From: UBA6136 sp044350805
GTDB taxonomy: Bacteria > Pseudomonadota > Gammaproteobacteria > Methylococcales > Methylococcaceae
DNA: 64,000 nucleotides
Reading direction: 5' to 3'
Assembly (NCBI GenBank): GCA_044350805.1
Contig: JBILGU010000002.1
Location: 62,001-126,000, forward strand
Part shown: piece by piece, positions 43,044 through 52,260 of the stretch
Numbering within the stretch: position 1 is the stretch's first letter
Layout of the letters: the number at the start of each line of letters is the position of its first letter
Made by a program: the position numbers and the translations under genes
The notes under the pieces: model-generated
What the model saw: the letters and a program-made list of their open reading frames with translations, nothing else
The model's database searches: none
What the model was told of the DNA's origin: nothing

Positions 43044-44939
43044 ATGTTGGCCATCAAGCGCTTCTTACCGCGGCAGCCGCTTGTCGCAATCGGACTTTTC
43101 CTTTTGGTCGCATCATTGATGGGCTACCTGCATCTCTATGCCATAGGAAACCATCTCACGCCCGACGGGGATTTGGCGGCAGATATGCTTCTAGTGGATC
43201 TCATTCGAGACCCAGGCTATCTTTTGGTCGGCCATTATTCACGCTGGGGCTTCAATCATCCGGGGCCCTTTTGGTTCTATCTCACTTATTTATTTGAGCA
43301 ACTGCTCAGTTTTTCTTCGCTCTGGCGGTATCAGATCTGGTTCTCGTGCAACCTACTGTTCAATGTTTTTTTGATTTCTGCAGCGGCCATTGCGCTCTCG
43401 CGTTATCTTTTCAAAAAGATCAACCTTGGCTTTACGCTCTTTTTTGCGGCAACGTTGATCGGTTTTTTCGGTCTTCAAATCACCTGGCTCTGGATGCCCT
43501 GGAGGATCGTCCTTCCCTATCTGTGTTTTCTTTTGTCCCTCTTGCATCTTGCGGAAGGGAGTCGATCGGCCATCCTGTATTCAGCGCTGTTCACCGGCGT
43601 CCTGATTCACGGATATATCACCATGCCACTCTTCACGTTGCCTTTTCTTCTGATGGCGCTCTGGCTTGGGCACAGGAAATCCCGATGGCTCTCGAGTCGG
43701 GGGGCTGCAAAGTATTTGTGGGGCGTACTCGGACTGGCCGTCCTTTTTGCATGCCCAATTTTGCTTGATACCTTCAAAACCTCCCCGACGAACCTATCCC
43801 GAATGTTGAATGCGCAAATCAGTTTTCGTTCGGCGCCGAAGCCCGGGTTTAGAGAATGTGTCGCGTTTGCAGAATCGCTCTTACGTTTCAATGAGAACCG
43901 ACTGGGCTGGCTCGCGTCCTTAAGTTTCCTCTTTTTCCTTCCCCTGTGGCGATCCCTAAGCAAGGATCATCGTCTTCGAATGGGACGCATTTTTATGCTC
44001 TGTGGGGCAGTGAGCCTGCTTGTGTTCGGCTACTACCCGCGCACGCCATCGCCCCTTCTTCCCTTTGTGGCTCAGTTTTACGTGGCCATCCCTGTGCTGT
44101 TCCTGACCACACTGGGTGCCCTTGCCTTTCAGCCGCAAACGGAACGGGCGAACAAGGCGCAGGGTGTGGCCTCAGCCTTTTTTCGAATGCTGCCCCCCGT
44201 GATGGTCTCTATGGCGCTCCTTTCAACGCTCGAACGCTCAGGGCCCGGAACTACGGGTGAGGACGTCCGGCAATTGTCGGCTGCGCTTGTGTCTTTTCGA
44301 GGAGGACAGGAGGTCAGCCTGAATCTCCCTGAGCACGAACAGTGGCCGACCCTGACAGGGGTGATTCTGGAATTATCGCGGCTCGGAATACCCGCCTGCA
44401 CGACGAGGAGAACCCTGGAGCACATTGTGACTTCTCAGCACGTTTGTGCTGCTGATCGATTTCCTGACGTCGATTTAATCCGGAGGGATCATTGTCAAGG
44501 CGCCTGCTTCGCAGAAGGGGGAGAGTATGGCATTCGTCCTTTCCGCCTTGCGGTAACAAATCTCGAGGCACCTTTGGGAGGCGCTGCGAATGATCCGTCT
44601 TTTATCAATTGGACGCGCTCGCCGGAGTCGACGTGGTGGTCAAATACCCACGTCAGTCAGATTCTTCTCAATATCCCAAATCCTAAGGGACTGAAAGGAA
44701 ACCTCGAGATGAACCTTCGTCCGCTTTGGCCCCAGCGCGTTAAGGTCTTGTGGAATGGGCATCAAATTTTCACTAAGCGAATGGGAATGGTTTCCGAGTC
44801 CTTGCAGCTCAGCTTCTCACCGGATTGGATCTATTCGGGGGGAAATGTCATTTCCTTTATATTGCCTGGGGCGCGACAACCTGGAAATGGAGATCAACGG
44901 GAGTTGGCCATTATTGTGGATAGCGTTTTAATCCGTTGA
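43044..44939 (+). CDS. GT-C-like membrane glycosyltransferase candidate (paralogue 1)
   Basis: 631 residues from ATG 43044, TAGG eight nt upstream. About 10-11 hydrophobic helices in the first 380 residues, then a soluble region of about 250 residues with paired cysteines (CTTR, HVCAAD, RDHCQGACFAEGG). The first periplasmic loop holds PDGDLAADMLLVDLIRD and GHYSRWGFNHPGPFWFY; acidic residues here are what GT-C enzymes use for catalysis. The downstream gene repeats the same blocks. Its position after DprE1/DprE2 suggests a polyprenyl-phospho-arabinose-using transferase, but this is inference; I do not recognise a named family. Confidence 0.7.
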   Translation: MLAIKRFLPRQPLVAIGLFLLVASLMGYLHLYAIGNHLTPDGDLAADMLLVDLIRDPGYLLVGHYSRWGFNHPGPFWFYLTYLFEQLLSFSSLWRYQIWFSCNLLFNVFLISAAAIALSRYLFKKINLGFTLFFAATLIGFFGLQITWLWMPWRIVLPYLCFLLSLLHLAEGSRSAILYSALFTGVLIHGYITMPLFTLPFLLMALWLGHRKSRWLSSRGAAKYLWGVLGLAVLFACPILLDTFKTSPTNLSRMLNAQISFRSAPKPGFRECVAFAESLLRFNENRLGWLASLSFLFFLPLWRSLSKDHRLRMGRIFMLCGAVSLLVFGYYPRTPSPLLPFVAQFYVAIPVLFLTTLGALAFQPQTERANKAQGVASAFFRMLPPVMVSMALLSTLERSGPGTTGEDVRQLSAALVSFRGGQEVSLNLPEHEQWPTLTGVILELSRLGIPACTTRRTLEHIVTSQHVCAADRFPDVDLIRRDHCQGACFAEGGEYGIRPFRLAVTNLEAPLGGAANDPSFINWTRSPESTWWSNTHVSQILLNIPNPKGLKGNLEMNLRPLWPQRVKVLWNGHQIFTKRMGMVSESLQLSFSPDWIYSGGNVISFILPGARQPGNGDQRELAIIVDSVLIR

Positions 44940-45152
44940 GGGTTTCTGACTGCATGACTATGCGGCGTGATGGATGAGGTTTTCCTTGAGGTTTGGTTTT
45001 GGGGAAAAGAATGAATTAACTCCGTTCCCCAAAGTATGCAGTTCAGAAACAAAACAAATAGATCAGGGTATGAGCCATTCTGGATGGACGGGTTTTGAAT
45101 CCGCAACGCAAGGTGTGAATTCCAATCATCGAAGCGATATGGACAACACTCA

Positions 45153-47063
45153 ATGGTCAACATGAATCGACTGCAATCCCTTCGTTTCGGTCACTTGATT
45201 CATGAGGGTTTGTTGTTATTGGCGGTCTTGGCGACGCTGACATGGCTGGATTTCCCCTTGCTGATATCACAGCATCTCCCTTCTGGCGATCTTGCCGCTG
45301 ACATGCTGGTCGGAAATGATCTGGTTTCTCAGGGCTATCTGCTGCATGGGCATTACTCCCGCTGGGGATTCAATCACCCGGGACCCTTCTGGTTTTATTG
45401 GAATCATCTGTTTGAGATTTTGCTCGATGGATGCTCGCTTTCGCGCCACCAAATCTGGCAAACCGGATCGCTGGTTGCGAACGCCTTGCTCATCAGCGTT
45501 GGTTCAGCAACGTTATCCCGTTATCTCTTGGGGCAGTTTAGTCTGGTTTTGGCCCTCTTCATCGCCTTTGTGGTATTGGCTTTTGGGGGGCATGAGATGG
45601 TCGGGCTCTGGATGCCCTGGCGGATCGTCATGCCTTATTTCTGCTTTTTGGTCATGGTGCTCTGGAGCGCTGAAGGCCGACGCTGGGCGCTGCCGAGCGC
45701 GGCATTTTTTGCCGGCATCTTGATTCATGGCTACATCACCATGCCGATATTCACGCTACCTTTCTTGGCGGCAGGGCTTTGGTGGGGGCATAAAAAAACA
45801 CGCTTCCTTGCAGAGCCCCAAAGCCAGCGGGCTCTGCTGCTGAGCGGGCTGGTGCTGATCGTTTTTGCGGCCCCGATTCTGGTCGATCTTGTGGTATCCC
45901 AACCCAGCAACCTCTCGCGCATTTTCAACGCACAAGGGGTGATGCTTTTAGCGCCTAAACCCCAATTATTGGAGTTACTCCGTTTTTTGGGGGGGGTCTT
46001 GCGTTGGGATGAAGCGCCAACGGCCTGGCGAGGCGGGGGTCTGATCCTTCTTCTTGTTGTCGGTCTTGAAGGACGAAGAGCGTTGGAACAGCCCCGGGTC
46101 CGACGGCTCTTGATCCTTTGTATTTCGGTCACCTTTCTGGTGATCGTCTATTACGCTCGAACGCCCAGTCCCCTTTTCCCCTTTATTGCGCAGTTTTACC
46201 TGGTGGTTCCGATGTTGATGCTTTCGGCGCTCTTTGCCTGTCTGATTCAGGAGGGCAGAGAGTCCGAGATTGAGGGCGGCTGGGGGCGAAGTCGTCTGGG
46301 GCTCACGTGGCTGGCTTTAGGTCTTTTTATAGGGGTCGTGGTCAGTGGGCTGAGACAGCCCGCCGCACCCGAGTCTGACGCGATAGTCCAGGCTTTTGCG
46401 GACACGATGACCACTCACGCCCCCGACACGAAGGTGATCTTTCATCAGAATCACCATGATGACTGGCCTTTGGTGGCTGGCATTCTGGTTGAGCTCGAGC
46501 GGCGTGGTTTCAAGGCCTGTGTGACCCGCCCTGACTTTCAGGTGCTCTATACCCCATCGCATGTTTGTGCCTTAGAGGCGTATCCTCGGTTCGAGATGAT
46601 CGACGAAGGGGCTTGCGATTCAAATTGTCTGGCTCGAGCCCACGGTCATGCCCTCCGTCCTTTTGAGCTTTCTGCCTTGGCCGCAGGTGAATCCTTCTTC
46701 CTCGAGACGGGTCGGAAAGCCCTCTTTCAAGGCTGGAGCGAGCCCGAAGGGGGGATCCGCTGGTCTCTTGGAGCGAGAGCCAGCATGGTTGTGAATATCC
46801 CCGACCCCTCCCGCTTTGAGGGTAAGGTCGAAATCATGGGAAAAAGCAGGGGATCTCAGCGTATGAAGATCGCCTGGAATGGCCGCACGCTTTATGCCGC
46901 GGCGGGTGAACTGAGATCTCAGGGTTTGATGCTCGCTGTTCCAAAAGACGAGATTCAACCCGGATACAACGTCCTGAGTTTCGACCTTCCAGATGCAAAG
47001 ATGCCGGGTAACGGCGACTTGCGCGTTTTAGCACTAAGGCTCAAAGAGATTCGGATCAAGTAA
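45153..47063 (+). CDS. GT-C-like membrane glycosyltransferase candidate (paralogue 2)
   Basis: 636 residues, clearly related to the preceding gene: SGDLAADMLVGNDLV, GHYSRWGFNHPGPFWFYWNHLFE, LWMPWRIVMPYFCFL, GILIHGYITMPIFTLPFL and YYARTPSPLFPFIAQFYLVVPM all have direct counterparts. The C-terminal soluble domain shares the same frame (NHHDDWPLVAGILVELERRGFKACVTR, SHVCALEAYPRF) and ends in PGNGDLRVLALR. ATG 45153 or ATG 45162 is the start. A 213-bp gap separates the copies, with nothing recognisable in it. Likely a tandem duplication with acceptor or linkage specialisation. Confidence 0.7.
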   Translation: MVNMNRLQSLRFGHLIHEGLLLLAVLATLTWLDFPLLISQHLPSGDLAADMLVGNDLVSQGYLLHGHYSRWGFNHPGPFWFYWNHLFEILLDGCSLSRHQIWQTGSLVANALLISVGSATLSRYLLGQFSLVLALFIAFVVLAFGGHEMVGLWMPWRIVMPYFCFLVMVLWSAEGRRWALPSAAFFAGILIHGYITMPIFTLPFLAAGLWWGHKKTRFLAEPQSQRALLLSGLVLIVFAAPILVDLVVSQPSNLSRIFNAQGVMLLAPKPQLLELLRFLGGVLRWDEAPTAWRGGGLILLLVVGLEGRRALEQPRVRRLLILCISVTFLVIVYYARTPSPLFPFIAQFYLVVPMLMLSALFACLIQEGRESEIEGGWGRSRLGLTWLALGLFIGVVVSGLRQPAAPESDAIVQAFADTMTTHAPDTKVIFHQNHHDDWPLVAGILVELERRGFKACVTRPDFQVLYTPSHVCALEAYPRFEMIDEGACDSNCLARAHGHALRPFELSALAAGESFFLETGRKALFQGWSEPEGGIRWSLGARASMVVNIPDPSRFEGKVEIMGKSRGSQRMKIAWNGRTLYAAAGELRSQGLMLAVPKDEIQPGYNVLSFDLPDAKMPGNGDLRVLALRLKEIRIK

Positions 47064-47109
47064 TGGTGGGAAGCCTCGGAATCGTCGGGAAATCGGGGCT
47101 CAGGGAGGA

Positions 47110-48564
47110 TTAAAGCAGGACGATATCGTACTGCTCCTGGGTGTATTGGGCCTCAGCGCGGAATTTGATCTTGACCCCCGTGAAGGTCTCAAGCTCCGAG
47201 AGCGTGTCGGATTCTTCATCGACCAAGCGGGCCACCACTTCGTTTGAGGCAAGAACCAGAAGCTCTTGAACGTTGTATTGCCGCACTTCCCGAATGATTT
47301 CCCGAAAGACATCAAGACACACGGTTTCCGGGGTTTTGAGGACGCCGCGACCTGAGCAGGCCGGGCAGGGTTCGCAAAGGATATGCTCCAGACTCTCGCG
47401 GGTGCGTTTACGGGTCATCTCGACCAGCCCAAGGCTTGAGACCTCGCTGATGGCACTTTTGGCGTGATCTTTTTCAAGACTGCGTTGCAACGACTGAAGG
47501 ACCTGGTCACGGTGCTCGGGATCCCGCATATCGATAAAGTCGATGATGATGATGCCCCCGAGATTACGAATCCGAAGCTGCCGGGCAATAGCCTGCGCCG
47601 CCTCGAGATTGGTCTTGAAAATGGTCTCTTCGAGATTTCGGCCACCGACAAAGGCGCCGGTGTTGACGTCGATGGTCGTCATCGCCTCGGTTTGATCGAA
47701 AATGAGATAGCCCCCGGACTTGAGTGCCACCCCCCGCTCCAGTGCCCGCAGGATTTCATCTTCGACGCCATAAAGATCAAAAAGAGGTCTTTCGCCGGAA
47801 TAGTGTTCGAGCCGTGCGGAAAGCTTCGGCACAAACTCCCGGACAAACTTGCTGAGTCGGCTGAAGGTCTCCCTCGAATCCACCCGGATCTTTTCCACCC
47901 GTTCACAGTGCATGTCTCTGAGCACCCGCATGCTGAGAGGAAGATCCTCGTGCAGGAGGGTTTTGGGCTTGGCGCTTCGTTGCCGCTGGCTGATGGAGTT
48001 CCACAGCTTGACCAGAAACTGCATGTCGGCGCGAAGAGCGGCTTCCTCGATGCCTTCGGCTGCGGTTCTTGCGATAAAGCCGCCGGTTCCGTGTTCCTTC
48101 TGGAAGGTATCGACGATCTGCCGGAGCCTTTGTCGCTCGGGTTCGGATTCGATGCGCTGGGAGACACCTCCGGAGCGGGCCTGAGGCATGTAGACGAGAT
48201 AGACCGAGGGAATCGCGAGCTCCGTCGTGAGCCTCGCCCCCTTGGTGCCCAGGGGGTCCTTGACGACCTGGACCAGAACCTCCTGTCCATCGCGGATGAC
48301 CAGTTCGATCTGGTCATCGATGGCTTTTTCGCGGACCGAAGGGCAAAGATCAGAGACATGGAGGAAGGCGGCGCGTTCGAGGCCGACATCGACAAAGGCG
48401 GCCTGCATTCCGGGGAGGATGCGGCAGATTTTTCCCTTGTAAATGTTGCCGACCAGCCCCCGCCTTCGGGTGCGTTCGATCAAGATCTCCTGGAGCACAC
48501 CGTTTTCAACAATCGCGACCCGGGTTTCCGGGGGTGTGATGTTGATGAGGATTTCATCGCTCAT
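47110..48564 (-). CDS. rng: ribonuclease G
   Basis: Endoribonuclease of the RNase E/G family that matures 16S rRNA and degrades mRNA. 484 residues, standard RNase G length without the RNase E tail. The S1 domain (RRRGLVGNIYKGKICRILPGMQAAFVDVGLERAAFLH) is near the N terminus; the catalytic DNase I-like part has MTTIDVNTGAFVGGRN and IIIDFIDMRD, holding the two Mg-binding Asp residues. The Zn-link CEPCPACSGRG follows. ATG 48564 overlaps the maf stop. Converges with the GT-C gene. Confidence 0.97.
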   Translation of the reverse strand: MSDEILINITPPETRVAIVENGVLQEILIERTRRRGLVGNIYKGKICRILPGMQAAFVDVGLERAAFLHVSDLCPSVREKAIDDQIELVIRDGQEVLVQVVKDPLGTKGARLTTELAIPSVYLVYMPQARSGGVSQRIESEPERQRLRQIVDTFQKEHGTGGFIARTAAEGIEEAALRADMQFLVKLWNSISQRQRSAKPKTLLHEDLPLSMRVLRDMHCERVEKIRVDSRETFSRLSKFVREFVPKLSARLEHYSGERPLFDLYGVEDEILRALERGVALKSGGYLIFDQTEAMTTIDVNTGAFVGGRNLEETIFKTNLEAAQAIARQLRIRNLGGIIIIDFIDMRDPEHRDQVLQSLQRSLEKDHAKSAISEVSSLGLVEMTRKRTRESLEHILCEPCPACSGRGVLKTPETVCLDVFREIIREVRQYNVQELLVLASNEVVARLVDEESDTLSELETFTGVKIKFRAEAQYTQEQYDIVLL

Positions 48565-49169
48565 GCGCTTTGGGTGGCCTCAAGCCGCAACAGGGGATCG
48601 ATCCCGACCTTGCGAAGTAACTGGGCCGTTTCATGGAGGGGGAGCCCCATGACACCCGAGAAGCTTCCGGAAAGCCGCTCAATGAAAAGAGACCCCAAGC
48701 CCTGGATCGCGTAAGCCCCCGCCTTGCCCTGGGGTTCACCCGTCCTAAGATACGCCGAAATCTCCCCGGCATTCAGGCTTCGAAAGCGCACATGCGTCAT
48801 GCTCAGCGCTTCATAGTGCGTTTCACCATGGACCAGTGAAACAGCACTTAAGACAAAGTGCTCACGTCCCGAGAGCTTTTCCAGCATCTGCCGGGCATGG
48901 TCTTCATCCGTGGGTTTTCCGAAGATTTCACCGTCCAACACCACTTCAGTATCCGCGCTCAGGATCGGAAGGCCCTGAGGGCCGTGGACGCCGTAAACCG
49001 CCTGCGCCTTTTCATGGGCGATCCGGCGGACATAATCCTCGGGAAGTTCGAGGGCCCCGGGCTCTTCTGGAATCTCCGAGGGAACCACCTTGAACCTGAC
49101 GCCGATCTGGTCCAAAAGTTCGCGGCGTCTCGGGGAGGCAGAGGCAAGGATAAGATCGTGAGCATTCAT
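48561..49169 (-). CDS. maf: Maf-type nucleoside triphosphate pyrophosphatase
   Basis: Hydrolyses dTTP/UTP or modified NTPs to monophosphates (house-cleaning). 202 residues: LILASASPRRRELLDQIGV (the SxSPRR motif), LSADTEVVLDGEIFGKP (catalytic Asp in SADT), GKAGAYAIQGLG and SFSGVMGLPL. Coupled to rng by ATGA. The YhdE-like (dTTP/UTP) branch is suggested by gene order but not proven. Confidence 0.94.
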   Translation of the reverse strand: MNAHDLILASASPRRRELLDQIGVRFKVVPSEIPEEPGALELPEDYVRRIAHEKAQAVYGVHGPQGLPILSADTEVVLDGEIFGKPTDEDHARQMLEKLSGREHFVLSAVSLVHGETHYEALSMTHVRFRSLNAGEISAYLRTGEPQGKAGAYAIQGLGSLFIERLSGSFSGVMGLPLHETAQLLRKVGIDPLLRLEATQSA

Positions 49170-49190
49170 GGGGAGATGGGCCTGAAGAGA

Positions 49191-49658
49191 TCAGCGATGG
49201 TATGGATGGTTTTTAAGAATACTATGGGCGCGGTAAATCTGTTCGGCGATCAGGACCCGAACCAGGGGGTGCGGCAAGGTCAGGGGGGAAAGGCTCCAGT
49301 GCACCTTCGCCCTTTTGCGGACTGATTCTGGGTGGCCTTCAGGTCCTCCGACTAGAAGGGCCACGCGGCGACCATCCTGCATCCACTGGCCCAATTCCTC
49401 TGAGAGCTGTTCGGTGGTCCAGTTTCGCCCCCCGACCTCCAGGGCGATGACCCGGTCATCGGGCTCCAAAACCGAGAGCACCCGTTCGCCCTCGTCTTCC
49501 CGAATTCGGATCAGATCTGCGTTCTTGCCGCGCTTACCGGGAGCAATCTCTCGAAGCACCAGCTCGCACTCCCGGGGCAGGCGCTTTCGATAGTCTTCAA
49601 AGCCCTCGGTTACCCATCCGGGCATGCGGTTTCCGACCGCCACGAGATGGATTTGCAT
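49191..49658 (-). CDS. rlmH: 23S rRNA pseudouridine1915 N3-methyltransferase
   Basis: SPOUT methyltransferase acting on pseudouridine 1915 of assembled 70S ribosomes. 155 residues; ALLVGGPEGHPE is the SAM-binding knot loop, and LSPLTLPHPLVRVLIAEQIYRAHSILKNHPYHR is the invariant C terminus. Precedes maf-rng. The usual upstream partners nadD and rsfS are not here; nadA occupies that side instead, 29 bp away. Confidence 0.97.
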   Translation of the reverse strand: MQIHLVAVGNRMPGWVTEGFEDYRKRLPRECELVLREIAPGKRGKNADLIRIREDEGERVLSVLEPDDRVIALEVGGRNWTTEQLSEELGQWMQDGRRVALLVGGPEGHPESVRKRAKVHWSLSPLTLPHPLVRVLIAEQIYRAHSILKNHPYHR

Positions 49659-49687
49659 GGGTTGTTCCTAGGGGGCGCGTCGGGTTC

Positions 49688-50785
49688 CTAGGCGACGTCC
49701 AGCATGCGTTCGAGAGAGAGCCTTGCAGGTTCTGCAATGGATTCGGGGACGTTGATCCGGTTCACGACGTGCCCCTGGACGAGGTTTTCAAGGATCCAGG
49801 CCAGATGTTGAGGATCGGTTCTGAACATCGTGGAGCACATGCAGACGGTCGGGGACATGAAGTGGACATCCACCCCCCGGGGGCGCATTTCATCGGCCAG
49901 ACGATTGACCATGTTGAGTTCGGTGCCGACCAGCCAGCGGGTCCCAGATTCTGCCGCTCGAACCGTTTTCAGGATGAACTCCGTTGATCCGATGACATCG
50001 GCTTTCTCGCAGATCTCCAGCGCACATTCGGGGTGCACGATGACCTGAGTCTCCGGATGGCGTGCAAGGAAACGGTCAATGTGGACGGGTTGAAACACCT
50101 GATGAACCGAGCAGAAACCCTTCCAGAGAATCATCCGAGCCTTTTGAATGGCTTCGGGCGTCAGGCCTCCCAGGGGCTTTGAAAAATCCCAGGTCACCAT
50201 GGCCTCCAGCGGAATACCCATCCGGTGGCCGGTGTTTCTCCCAAGATGCTGGTCTGGAAAGAACAGCACTTTTTCGCGGCGGGCAAAACTCCATTCGAGA
50301 ATGTCTCTGGCATTGCTGGAGGTGCAGACGATGCCGCCGTGGCGGCCGCAGAAGGCTTTAAGATCCGCCGCCGAATTGATGTAGGTGACCGGGGTGATGG
50401 TGGCATCGGGATCGAGAACCGTCTGAAGCTCTTCCCAGGCCCTTTCCACCGCCGCCCGATTGGCCATGTCGGCCATCGAGCAGCCCGCGGCGAGGTCCGG
50501 AAGGATCGCGACCTGGTCGGGCCTTGAGAGAATGTCCGCAACTTCAGCCATGAAGTGGACGCCACAAAAGACGATGTACTCGGCTTTGGACTTGGACGCT
50601 TCCCGGGACAGCCGCAAGGAGTCCCCGGTCAGATCCGCATGCGTGAAGACCTCGTCCCGCTGGTAGTGATGGCCGAGAATGACGCAGCGATCGCCCAATT
50701 CGGCCTTGGCCGCCCGGATGCGATCCGCACAGGTGCCATCATCCAAAAGCGCATAGTCTTCGAGGGGAAGGGGGATACCGTTCAT
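49688..50785 (-). CDS. nadA: quinolinate synthase
   Basis: 4Fe-4S enzyme condensing iminoaspartate with dihydroxyacetone phosphate in NAD synthesis. 365 residues. Cluster-ligand cysteines are expected in VFCGVHFMAE, KGFCSVHQ and the C-terminal PTVCMCSTM; the substrate region includes LGHHYQRDEV, HTADL-like HADLTGDSL, CTSSNA and FFPDQHLGRNTG. ATG 50785 overlaps the glgA stop (ATGA), an unusual coupling of NAD and glycogen genes. nadB and nadC are not in the window. Confidence 0.96.
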   Translation of the reverse strand: MNGIPLPLEDYALLDDGTCADRIRAAKAELGDRCVILGHHYQRDEVFTHADLTGDSLRLSREASKSKAEYIVFCGVHFMAEVADILSRPDQVAILPDLAAGCSMADMANRAAVERAWEELQTVLDPDATITPVTYINSAADLKAFCGRHGGIVCTSSNARDILEWSFARREKVLFFPDQHLGRNTGHRMGIPLEAMVTWDFSKPLGGLTPEAIQKARMILWKGFCSVHQVFQPVHIDRFLARHPETQVIVHPECALEICEKADVIGSTEFILKTVRAAESGTRWLVGTELNMVNRLADEMRPRGVDVHFMSPTVCMCSTMFRTDPQHLAWILENLVQGHVVNRINVPESIAEPARLSLERMLDVA

Positions 50786-52233
50786 CGGGGGCTCCGAAGG
50801 TCGCCTAGAGCGGCGTCATAAAGATCAAGATACTGACGTGCGCTGGTCTCCCAGGCAAAATCCTTTTGCATGCCATTCTTCTGAATGCTTTGCCAGAGGC
50901 GTTTTTTCTCATAAAGCCCAAGGGCCCGCTCCACCGCTGCAAAAAACGCCTCAGAGGTCGCCTCATCAAAGACGATGCCGGTCGCGGTGCCCGCATCAAG
51001 GGCGTCATCCGATGCATCGACGACCGTATCGGCCAGGCCCCCGGCGCGCCGGACCAGAGGCACGGCGCCATAGCGCTGGCTGTACATTTGATTGAGGCCG
51101 CAAGGCTCAAACCGGGAAGGCATTAGAAAAAGATCAGCGCCGGCTTCCGCCTGATGCGCCCGCGCTTCGTCGTAGCCCAGATAGACGGACAGGCGCTCTG
51201 GAAAAAGATGCTGCCAGTCACGTAGGGTTTTTTCATAACGGGCATCCCCGGTTCCGATCAGGATGATCTGGAGGGGAAGGGCCATGAGTTTGGGGAGCGA
51301 TTCCAAGAGGAAGTCGATGCCCTTTTGCTCGACCAGTCGCCCGACCCAGGTCAGGACCGGAAGGCTTGCATTCACCGGGAGACCTGAAACTTCTTGAAGA
51401 TTCGCTTTGGCCTGCGCCCTTTTTTTAAGGTTTTTGAGATCGAATTGGGGCTCAATCAAAGGGTCGCTTGCAGGATTCCAGGCCTCGGTATCGATGCCGT
51501 TGAGAATGCCTGAAAGCCGCTCGCTACGATGGGCGAGGAGGCCATCGAGGCCGCAGCCATCAGCTTTTTCCTGAATCTCCCGGGCATAGGTCGGACTGAC
51601 CGTACTGATCCGGTCCGAAAAGACGATTCCGCCCTTGATGAAGCTCAGCTGATCATAAAATTCCAGCGCCTCCGGAGACCAGAAGCGGGTCGGAAGCTTC
51701 AAGCCATCAAACGTAGCCTTGGGAAAAACGCCCTGGTAGGCGAGGTTGTGAATGGTAAAAAGGCTGGCGGGGCGCTTGGGTTCATCGGCCAGAAGGGCCG
51801 GAATGAGGCCGGTTTGCCAGTCGTTGCAATGAACGATATCCGGCTTAAAGTGAAGTCCCAGATGATCTAGGGCAATCTCAACGCCGACCCTGCAAAAATG
51901 GGCAAAGCGCTCGCCATTGTCCGGCCAGGGGGTCCCATCCGGACCCAGGTAGGGATTTCCTTCCCGCCCGAAGTGCATGTCATCGATCACGGCCCAGACC
52001 GGAACCTTCGATCCTGGGAGTGTCGCCTCCATGAGTTGCGGGGCATTCTCAGGCGTGGTCGGAAGGTCGCGAAAAGGCACCGAAGACAAGACCTTGGGGT
52101 ATCCCGGAACCAGAATGCGGACATCATGGCCCAGCGCCTTGAGGGCAATCGGGAGGCTGCCGGAGACATCGGCAAGGCCCCCGGTCTTGATCAGCGGAAA
52201 GACTTCACTGGTGACAAAGAGGATCTTTTTCAT
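50782..52233 (-). CDS. glgA: glycogen synthase (ADP-glucose type)
   Basis: GT5 enzyme extending alpha-1,4-glucan from ADP-glucose. 483 residues. The N-terminal KTGGLADV motif (K16) binds the donor; HCNDWQTGLIPALL and the GT-B C-terminal motif RFEPCGLNQMYSQRYGAVPLVRRAGGLADTVVD include the catalytic Glu. 27 bp downstream of glgB and coupled to nadA. Together with glgB, glgC and malQ it forms a complete storage-glucan set. Confidence 0.97.
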   Translation of the reverse strand: MKKILFVTSEVFPLIKTGGLADVSGSLPIALKALGHDVRILVPGYPKVLSSVPFRDLPTTPENAPQLMEATLPGSKVPVWAVIDDMHFGREGNPYLGPDGTPWPDNGERFAHFCRVGVEIALDHLGLHFKPDIVHCNDWQTGLIPALLADEPKRPASLFTIHNLAYQGVFPKATFDGLKLPTRFWSPEALEFYDQLSFIKGGIVFSDRISTVSPTYAREIQEKADGCGLDGLLAHRSERLSGILNGIDTEAWNPASDPLIEPQFDLKNLKKRAQAKANLQEVSGLPVNASLPVLTWVGRLVEQKGIDFLLESLPKLMALPLQIILIGTGDARYEKTLRDWQHLFPERLSVYLGYDEARAHQAEAGADLFLMPSRFEPCGLNQMYSQRYGAVPLVRRAGGLADTVVDASDDALDAGTATGIVFDEATSEAFFAAVERALGLYEKKRLWQSIQKNGMQKDFAWETSARQYLDLYDAALGDLRSPR

Positions 52234-52260
52234 GCGTTTTGGCGTCAGTGCCGGTTTTTT

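Noticed and set aside
44974..45165. Plus-strand 63-codon frame between the two GT-C-like genes
   Set aside because: Overlaps the next start, has no recognisable features and is not matched by any conserved pattern.
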